Shown one piece after another: positions 5,990 to 10,583 of a stretch of DNA of 10,583 nt. The number at the start of each line of letters is the position of its first letter. Position 1 is the first letter of the stretch. The notes beneath the pieces are model-generated. The model was given only the letters and a program-made list of their open reading frames with translations. It did not search any database and was not told the origin of the DNA. This stretch comes from an uncultured Oscillibacter sp. Lineage in GTDB: Bacteria; Bacillota; Clostridia; Oscillospirales; Oscillospiraceae. The position numbers were made by a program, and so were the translations under genes. The DNA lies in NCBI GenBank assembly GCA_900542115.1, contig UQMC01000068.1, forward strand, positions 1 to 10,583, written 5' to 3'.

Positions 5990-7525
5990 GAGCGAAGCCG
6001 CCGTGCGCCGCAGCCACGACCGCTTTTCCCATTCCTCCAGCGTATAGAACCGGCTTTCGTCCATGATTTTATCCATGTCCTCCAGCAGCTCCTCCACCAC
6101 CGGCGCGTGGTAAAACAGAACAGCGTCCTCATAGTGGAGCTGGAAGCTGCGGTAGTCCATATTGGTTGTTCCAATCAGCGCCGCCTCTCGGTCCGCCATC
6201 ACGCTTTTCGCGTGGATAAAGCCGGGAGAATATTTATAGATTTTTACACCGTGGCGCAGCAGCTCTCCCCAATAGGTCTCCGCCACCATATAGACAAATT
6301 TCTTATCCGGAATCTCCGGAATCATCAGCCGCACATCCACACCGGCGTCAGCCGCGATGCACAGTGCCTCCTGCACAGACTCCTCCACGGCATAATAAGG
6401 CGTGGTCAGGTACACCATTCGCTTGGCGGAGGCAATGAGCTGCACATAGGCCGCCTCCACCGGGTCATCCGGGTTATTCAGCGGGCCGTCCTCAAAGGGC
6501 TGGCAGAAGCCCTCGGTCTTCGGTCCCTCCCTCCGGGGGCGGTAAAAATCGTCCTCATTTGGAAAGCTCCGCCCCAGCATCTTCCACATCTGCATGAATT
6601 GGGCGGCAAGCCCCCACGCACCGTCTCCCTCCAGCCGCACGGCGCTGTCCTTCCAATATCCGAAGCGCTCCACCCGGTTGGCGTACTCGTCCCCGATGTT
6701 GATGCCGCCGGTGTAGGCCACGTACCCATCAATGACCGTGATCTTCCGGTGGTCGCGGTAGTTAAAATAGATGCGGCTGATATATTTGTGGACCGGGTTG
6801 AATACCTCCACCTCAATACCGGCCTCCCGCATGGCGCGCAGCATTTCGTCCGAAAGCCGGGTCAGCGTCCCGAAATCGTCCACAATGATGTGAATTTCCA
6901 CGCCATGGGCCGCCCGCTCCTTTAAAACGGCAAATATCTCATCCCAGACAGTCCCCTCCGCCAGAATGTAATACTCCATGAAAATATACGTTTCCGCCTG
7001 CCGCAGATGCTCGATCAGGTCCCGGAAAAACGCTTCTCCGTCACCGAAATACGCAGCGGCGGTATCCCGGTACAGCCAGAATTCCCGTTTTTGAAGATAG
7101 GCCGACAGCCGCCCCCATGTAGGGCTGCGGCGGCTCAGGGCCGCCTGATTCATATCGCTGAGCATTCTCTGGCTCTCCCGCTGGGGAATGGGCGGCACCG
7201 GCTTCAGGCTCAGCTGCTTGGCCTGATGTGTTCCACCCCAGACGCAAAAGAGAATCATGCCCGACACCGGCAGCGCCAGCAGCAGACACATCCAGCTCAA
7301 CTTATAGGATGGACTTCCTGTCCGCAGATAGACCCGAATAGCCACAACGGCGCCGATAAACTGTAAAACGCCGTATACGAAGCTGGCCTTTTCCTTCAGC
7401 AAATGGGTCAGCAGCAGCGTCACCGCGATCTGCGCCAGAACGGTCAACGCGCACAGCAGGATGCTGGTAGCGGCGGAAATTCTCCGCTCGGTGCGCTCCC
7501 TGTTTTTATAAATGCCTTTTGCCAT
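5963..7525 (-). CDS. cls: Cardiolipin synthase (phospholipase D superfamily)
   Basis: A 520-residue membrane enzyme predicted to join two phosphatidylglycerols into cardiolipin and glycerol. Hydrophobic segments at about 17-41, 48-66 and 76-96 anchor the N-terminus. Two phospholipase D domains follow. The first HKD motif is H259, K261 and D266 (within YRDHRKITVIDGYVAYTGG). The second is H438, K440 and D445 (within IHAKSVMADREAALIGTTN). Both are intact, so it should be active. Length is normal for bacterial Cls, which runs roughly 480-520 residues. The ATG at 7525 has AAGGGGTG six bases upstream. An extended -10 promoter at 7556-7565 gives a short leader of about 24 bases. The gene stands between the terminator of the phosphoribosyltransferase gene and the ttcA-family gene. 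No phosphatidylglycerol synthesis genes are adjacent. Confidence 0.95.
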   Translation of the reverse strand: MAKGIYKNRERTERRISAATSILLCALTVLAQIAVTLLLTHLLKEKASFVYGVLQFIGAVVAIRVYLRTGSPSYKLSWMCLLLALPVSGMILFCVWGGTHQAKQLSLKPVPPIPQRESQRMLSDMNQAALSRRSPTWGRLSAYLQKREFWLYRDTAAAYFGDGEAFFRDLIEHLRQAETYIFMEYYILAEGTVWDEIFAVLKERAAHGVEIHIIVDDFGTLTRLSDEMLRAMREAGIEVEVFNPVHKYISRIYFNYRDHRKITVIDGYVAYTGGINIGDEYANRVERFGYWKDSAVRLEGDGAWGLAAQFMQMWKMLGRSFPNEDDFYRPRREGPKTEGFCQPFEDGPLNNPDDPVEAAYVQLIASAKRMVYLTTPYYAVEESVQEALCIAADAGVDVRLMIPEIPDKKFVYMVAETYWGELLRHGVKIYKYSPGFIHAKSVMADREAALIGTTNMDYRSFQLHYEDAVLFYHAPVVEELLEDMDKIMDESRFYTLEEWEKRSWLRRTAASLLKLGAIWL

Positions 7526-7555
7526 ACCAGCACCCCTTTTCCAAGATTTGTTTCG

Positions 7556-7565
7556 ATTATAGCAA
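7556..7565 (-). promoter_or_regulatory. Extended -10 promoter for cls
   Basis: On the minus strand TTGC directly precedes a perfect TATAAT (7561-7556), giving the TGnTATAAT extended -10. No good -35 box is found at 16-18 bases; that position falls in the T-run of the upstream terminator. Predicted transcription start is near 7549, about 24 bases before the cls ATG. Confidence 0.6.
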
Positions 7566-7578
7566 CTGCTATTCCCAC

Positions 7579-7633
7579 AAAAAGTACAGGAGCACGGGCG
7601 GCGAATCTATCCGCTCCCGTGCTCCGTTTTTTT
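7579..7633 (-). terminator. Strong hairpin terminator after the nicotinate phosphoribosyltransferase gene
   Basis: A perfect ten-base-pair stem, GGAGCACGGG (7589-7598) with CCCGTGCTCC (7616-7625), can be extended by CGG/CCG inside with a two-base bulge. On the minus strand it starts about seven bases after the stop codon, and the T-run TTTTT (7583-7579) comes five bases after the stem. On the plus strand seven Ts (7627-7633) follow after one base, so it could terminate in both directions. Both flanking genes are on the minus strand. Confidence 0.82.
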
Positions 7634-9083
7634 AATTTACGCCCTTGTGCAGAAGATCCTGCTTGATGTCCCAGAGCTTCTGGCTCAAATCCACATAGTA
7701 ATTGTGGGGATTTTCAAACCGCTTGACCTCGTCCCAAAGCGTGTCCACCTGCTCCCGGCAATACTGCTGGAGCTCCGGCAGCGTCGGCCGGTTATAAACC
7801 AGCTCACCGTGGTCAAAAATACGCACCTGCAAAGCCTTTACGGTAAAGTCCGTATAGACGCGCCGCTTCCATGTGGCCTCCGGGTCAAACAGCTCCAGCG
7901 GCTTGCTCTCATCCACCGTTTCGTTCCAGAGGGTAATGTAATCCGCCTCTGCCTTTCCGGTAGCCTTATCAAAAATCCGATAGACTTTCTTGAAATGGGG
8001 CGTTGTGATCTTTCCCACATTTTCGCTGATCTTAATTTTCGGAACGATGGTACCGTCCGCCATTTCAACAGCGGCCAGCTTATAAACGCCGCCGAACACC
8101 GGGTCGCTCTTGCCGGTAATCATCCGCTCGCCCACGCCGAACAGATCCACGCAGGCACCCTGACGGAGAATATCCTGAATGATGTACTCATCCAGAGAAT
8201 TGGAAGCCGAAATTTTGCAGCTCTGCCAGCCCGCTGCGTCCAGCATCCGCCGCGCCTCTCGGGTAAGATAGGCAATATCGCCGGAATCCAGCCGAATGCC
8301 GCATTTGGTGATGCCCTTGGGCTTCAAGACCTCGTTGAATGCCCGGATAGCATTGGGAACGCCGGACTTCAGCGTATTGTAGGTATCCACCAGCAGCGTG
8401 GCGTTGGTGGGGAACACTTCGCAGTAGGTCTTGAACGCCTCGTATTCCGAATCGAACATCTGCACCCACGCATGGGCCATAGTGCCGCCGGCAGGGACAC
8501 CGAAAAGCTGGTCGGAAATGGTACAGGCCGTTCCGGCACAGCCGCCGATGTAGGCGGCCCGGGCGCCGGAGATAGCGGCATCCGTCCCCTGTGCCCGGCG
8601 GGAGCCAAACTCCAGCACCGTCCGCCCCTCCGCGGCGCGGGTAATGCGATTGGCCTTTGTGGCCACAAGGCTCTGGTGGTTAAAGGTCAGCAGCAGGAAC
8701 GTCTCCACAAGCTGCGCCTGAATAGCCGGAGCGCGGACGGTAATGACCGGCTCGTGGGGGAAAATGGGCGTGCCCTCGGGAATAGCCCAGATGTCCCCGG
8801 TGAACTTGAAATTCCGCAGATACTCCAAAAAGCGCTCGGAGAACAGCTGCTTGCTCCGAAGGTACACGATATCCTCCTCCGAAAAATGCAGGTCTAAAAT
8901 ATATTCAATGATTCGGTCCAGTCCCGCGCAGACAGCGTAGCCGCCGTGGTCGGGGACCTCCCGGAAAAATACGTCAAAATAGGTGATACGGTCCTGTAGT
9001 CCCGCCTCAAAATAGCCATTGCCCATCGTCAGCTCATAGAAATCACAGAGCATGGTCATATTCAGCTGGTCTGTCACATTCAT
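7632..9083 (-). CDS. pncB: Nicotinate phosphoribosyltransferase
   Basis: A 483-residue cytoplasmic enzyme that makes nicotinate mononucleotide from nicotinate and PRPP, using ATP, in the Preiss-Handler NAD salvage route. Evidence: YELTMGNGYF near the N-terminus, LTFNHQSLVATKA (132-144), LEFGSRRAQG (157-166), GTMAHAWVQ with the likely phosphorylated histidine H204, RLDSGD (264-269), ISASNSLDEYII and the FGVGE...GGVYKL region. Length is normal for the clostridial form. The frame is open 44 codons further up. The ATG at 9083 is chosen because GGAGG lies eight bases before it; an earlier in-frame ATG at 9098 lacks such a site. A promoter lies at 9129-9157 and a hairpin sits just before the ribosome binding site. 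It is divergent from a pantothenate kinase gene, so NAD and CoA supply genes share one control region. The gene symbol is by function. Confidence 0.95.
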   Translation of the reverse strand: MNVTDQLNMTMLCDFYELTMGNGYFEAGLQDRITYFDVFFREVPDHGGYAVCAGLDRIIEYILDLHFSEEDIVYLRSKQLFSERFLEYLRNFKFTGDIWAIPEGTPIFPHEPVITVRAPAIQAQLVETFLLLTFNHQSLVATKANRITRAAEGRTVLEFGSRRAQGTDAAISGARAAYIGGCAGTACTISDQLFGVPAGGTMAHAWVQMFDSEYEAFKTYCEVFPTNATLLVDTYNTLKSGVPNAIRAFNEVLKPKGITKCGIRLDSGDIAYLTREARRMLDAAGWQSCKISASNSLDEYIIQDILRQGACVDLFGVGERMITGKSDPVFGGVYKLAAVEMADGTIVPKIKISENVGKITTPHFKKVYRIFDKATGKAEADYITLWNETVDESKPLELFDPEATWKRRVYTDFTVKALQVRIFDHGELVYNRPTLPELQQYCREQVDTLWDEVKRFENPHNYYVDLSQKLWDIKQDLLHKGVN

Positions 9084-9096
9084 TTCGGTTTCCTCC

Positions 9097-9112
9097 ATGC
9101 GCTCAAGCGCAC
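9097..9112 (-). promoter_or_regulatory. Small hairpin directly before the pncB ribosome binding site
   Basis: On the minus strand TGCGC-TTGA-GCGCA forms a five-pair stem, extendable by one G-T pair. It ends immediately before GGAGG (9096-9092). In the mRNA it could affect ribosome access or stability. It is short and may be chance. Confidence 0.35.
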
Positions 9113-9128
9113 CGTCAAGATGCTTATC

Positions 9129-9157
9129 ATTATACTGTCCCCCTGCCGTAAATGCAA
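9129..9157 (-). promoter_or_regulatory. Promoter of the nicotinate phosphoribosyltransferase gene
   Basis: On the minus strand there is TTGCAT (9157-9152, three of six), a 17-base spacer and a perfect TATAAT (9134-9129). The predicted start near 9122 gives a leader of about 39 bases. The weak -35 suggests help from, or control by, a bound protein. Confidence 0.7.
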
Positions 9158-9163
9158 TTCTTT

Positions 9164-9186
9164 TGTTTGTATTTTCCAAATAAACA
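9164..9186. promoter_or_regulatory. Imperfect inverted repeat between divergent promoters (candidate operator)
   Basis: TGTTT (9164-9168) and AAACA (9182-9186) form an inverted repeat centred on 9175, with two further matching pairs inside the 13-base gap (9170/9180 and 9172/9178). It lies exactly between the two outward-facing -35 boxes at 9152-9157 and 9187-9192. This position would let one regulator influence both units. No regulator is assigned; the region is AT-rich, so chance cannot be excluded. Confidence 0.35.
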
Positions 9187-9215
9187 TTGACAAGCCGCCC
9201 CCGCCCTCCTATCAT
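9187..9215 (+). promoter_or_regulatory. Promoter of the pantothenate kinase gene
   Basis: A perfect -35 box TTGACA (9187-9192), a 17-base spacer and TATCAT (9210-9215, five of six). The predicted start near 9222 leaves a leader of about 50 bases before the ATG at 9275. The spacer is very C-rich. Confidence 0.8.
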
Positions 9216-9274
9216 AATCCTTATCGACGCGCGGAATCAAAATCTTTTCCGGCGCAACGCGAAAGGAAATCGCC

Positions 9275-10114
9275 ATGGATGTAATCTTGGGTATTGATAT
9301 CGGAGGCTCCACCACCAAAATCGTGGGACTGAAAACCGATGGCAGCGTGGTCTCCATGCTCCGTGTCCGGGCTGAGGATCAGGTCACCAGCCTGTACGGC
9401 GCACTGGGCAACTATCTCAGCAGCAATGGGCTTTCCCTGCAGGACGTCCGCCGTGTTGTTCTCACCGGCGTAGGCGCCAGCTATATCGACGGGGACATCT
9501 TCGGTCTCCCCACCTGCCGGGTGGATGAGTTTCAGGCCAGCGGCACCGGTGCGCTGGCGCTGTCCGGTCGAACCTCCGGCGTAGTGGTGACCATGGGGAC
9601 TGGCACCGCCTTTTTGTGGGCGGAGGCCGGAAAAAACGTGCGCCATCTCTGCGGCAGCGGCATCGGCGGCGGTACGCTGGGCGGGCTGTGCCACAAACTG
9701 GTGGGTATGGAGCGCTTCTATCAGATCAAAAAGCTGGCCGCGCGGGGCGAGCTGGATCATGTTGACTTGACCATTAAGGACATTGCCCGTAACCCCGCCG
9801 CTACGCTGGACCCCAACATGACCGCCGCCAATTTCGGCGATCTCTCCGAGGACGCCTCCCCCGCCGATCTGGCCGCCGGCGCGGTCAATCTGGTGCTGCA
9901 GGCCATCGGCACGATGACCGTCCTCGCCTGTCAGGCCTGCGGGGCTGATACGGTAATCGTCACCGGCTCCATGACCACGCTGGATCAGGCCAAGTCAAAC
10001 TTCGCAGCCTTCGAAAAACTCTATGGAATCCACTACATCATTCCGGATAATGCCACATTCGCCACAGCCATCGGCGCCGGACTGTGCAGTCTGCGGCAGA
10101 AGGCGGTCACCTGA
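9275..10114 (+). CDS. coaW: Type II pantothenate kinase
   Basis: A 279-residue ASKHA-fold kinase predicted to phosphorylate pantothenate with ATP, the first step of coenzyme A synthesis. Evidence: the ATP phosphate loop GIDIGGSTTKIVG (6-18), VDEFQASGTGA (83-93) with a possible catalytic glutamate E85, VVTMGTGTAFL (104-114) as the second phosphate-binding segment, and GGGTLGGLCHKLVG (131-144). Type II enzymes are known from Staphylococcus (CoaW, about 267 residues) and eukaryotes, and this length fits. AAAGGAA lies six bases before the ATG. It is first in a two-gene plus-strand unit: its TGA shares one base with the next gene's ATG. A different sugar or cofactor kinase of the BadF/ASKHA type is less likely given the type II block order. 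Confidence 0.88.
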   Translation: MDVILGIDIGGSTTKIVGLKTDGSVVSMLRVRAEDQVTSLYGALGNYLSSNGLSLQDVRRVVLTGVGASYIDGDIFGLPTCRVDEFQASGTGALALSGRTSGVVVTMGTGTAFLWAEAGKNVRHLCGSGIGGGTLGGLCHKLVGMERFYQIKKLAARGELDHVDLTIKDIARNPAATLDPNMTAANFGDLSEDASPADLAAGAVNLVLQAIGTMTVLACQACGADTVIVTGSMTTLDQAKSNFAAFEKLYGIHYIIPDNATFATAIGAGLCSLRQKAVT

Positions 10115-10509
10115 TGGAGCTGAAAGCACTGGATCATCTGGTCCTGACAACACAAAATCTGGACGCCTGCCTGCATTTCTACGTGGATATTCTCGGAATG
10201 CGGCATATTGAGCAGAACGGCCGCCACGCGCTTGCCTTCGGCTACCAGAAAATCAATATTCACACGCAAAAGGGCGAATTTCAGCCGGCTGCCGCCGTTC
10301 CCACTTACGGAAGCCTTGATTTATGTATTCTCACCCAAACGCCGCTCCCGCAGGTCCGGGACGAGCTGCTGGAAAAGGGCTGGCCCATTTTGGAGGGCAT
10401 TGTGGAGCGTACCGGCGCGCTGGGAAAAATGGACAGCCTCTATCTCCGTGACCCGGACGGTAACCTTGTAGAGTTGTCCCATTACCGCGAGGAAGCGCCC
10501 GAAAAGTAA
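10114..10509 (+). CDS. VOC family protein (glyoxalase fold, GLOD5-like)
   Basis: A 131-residue single-domain vicinal-oxygen-chelate protein. It begins with ALDHLVLTTQNLDACLHFYVDILGM (H8, typical first metal ligand) and has LAFGYQKINIH (H50), GSLDLCILTQTPL, ERTGALGKMDSLYLRDPDGNLVELSHY and E120 near the end. The order matches proteins often named VOC family virulence protein or GLOD5-like. Such proteins are usually metal-dependent lyases, isomerases or dioxygenases, but the substrate is unknown; true glyoxalase I activity is not shown. The ATG at 10114 is chosen over one ten codons earlier because family members begin at the LDHLVL strand and because it overlaps the coaW stop (TGATG), suggesting translational coupling. 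Only a weak AAGGCGG precedes it. No link between this fold and CoA synthesis is evident beyond co-transcription. Confidence 0.85.
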   Translation: MELKALDHLVLTTQNLDACLHFYVDILGMRHIEQNGRHALAFGYQKINIHTQKGEFQPAAAVPTYGSLDLCILTQTPLPQVRDELLEKGWPILEGIVERTGALGKMDSLYLRDPDGNLVELSHYREEAPEK

Positions 10510-10583
10510 GATATTTAATATGATTCAGCGGATTTGCAAACGCATCGCCCATGTAAATTGAGGCAAAAAGGCCCCGGTGAACT
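10510..10583. other. Right-edge non-coding stretch
   Basis: The 74 bases after the VOC gene hold no supported gene. AAAAA followed by GGCCCCGG (10565-10577) could be the left half of a terminator hairpin whose right arm lies beyond the window, but this cannot be tested here. Confidence 0.3.

Noticed and set aside
7647..8897. A 416-codon open frame on the plus strand opposite pncB, with others opposite thrC (688-1752), cls (6107-6925) and ttcA (5076-5951)
   Set aside because: Their translations are low-complexity, His/Arg/Gln/Pro-rich and resemble no family, while the opposite strand encodes complete conserved enzymes. They follow from the codon composition of GC-rich genes.
9084..9215. 44-codon N-terminal extension of the phosphoribosyltransferase
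   Set aside because: It spans the promoter, hairpin and ribosome binding site; family members begin near the chosen start.
10520..10561. 13-residue micro-ORF after the VOC gene
   Set aside because: It has no ribosome binding site and no recognisable sequence, and such short frames occur by chance.
1..10583. Mobile element, phage, CRISPR array, defence or toxin-antitoxin system, tRNA or rRNA
   Set aside because: No transposase, integrase, repeat-spacer pattern or RNA gene was seen; nearly all the DNA is occupied by conserved housekeeping genes of uniform composition.

Overview
The window looks like chromosomal housekeeping DNA from a fairly GC-rich, anaerobic-type Firmicute. An Oscillospirales/Ruminococcaceae relative is most likely. 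This is inferred from protein character (clostridial-type threonine synthase, TtcA family, nicotinate phosphoribosyltransferase, type II pantothenate kinase), strong AGGAGG-type ribosome binding sites, and the Firmicute neighbourhood of rplS, lepB, ylqF/rbgA and rnhB. No species can be named from sequence alone.

Layout, left to right. From 1 to about 9083 every gene lies on the minus strand, so transcription runs right to left. At the left edge is a metallophosphoesterase whose C-terminus is cut off (1-369). To its right, and upstream in transcription, are threonine synthase thrC (400-1887), a YraN/UPF0102 nuclease-like protein (1913-2269), RNase HII rnhB (2262-2888), the ribosome-assembly GTPase ylqF/rbgA (2931-3803) and signal peptidase I lepB (3803-4387). 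These six are tightly packed (a 1-nt and an 8-nt overlap, otherwise gaps of 25-42 nt). They appear to form one operon driven by a near-ideal promoter at 4440-4468. The next unit is rplS (ribosomal protein L19), with its own promoter, a structured leader of about 95 nt and an intrinsic terminator at 4492-4516. Upstream come a TtcA-family tRNA thiolation protein (5022-5915) and a cardiolipin synthase (5963-7525). A strong hairpin terminator at 7579-7633 then ends the nicotinate phosphoribosyltransferase gene (7632-9083).

At 9084-9274 there is a compact divergent promoter region. Leftward it drives the nicotinate phosphoribosyltransferase gene (NAD salvage). Rightward it drives a type II pantothenate kinase (first step of CoA synthesis), whose stop codon overlaps the start of a small VOC/glyoxalase-fold protein gene. 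The last 74 bases hold no supported gene.

The genes are mostly core functions: translation and ribosome assembly (rplS, rbgA, ttcA), genome maintenance (rnhB, yraN), secretion (lepB), membrane lipid (cls), amino acid synthesis (thrC) and cofactor supply (NAD, CoA). I found no mobile element, CRISPR array, tRNA or rRNA, and no convincing undescribed system. The points worth a second look are small: a GRG-to-GAG change in the RNase HII substrate-recognition motif, a well-formed rplS leader hairpin with a competing fold, an inverted repeat exactly between the two divergent promoters, a promoter whose -10 box overlaps the cls stop codon, and terminator/promoter packing between the phosphoribosyltransferase and cls genes.
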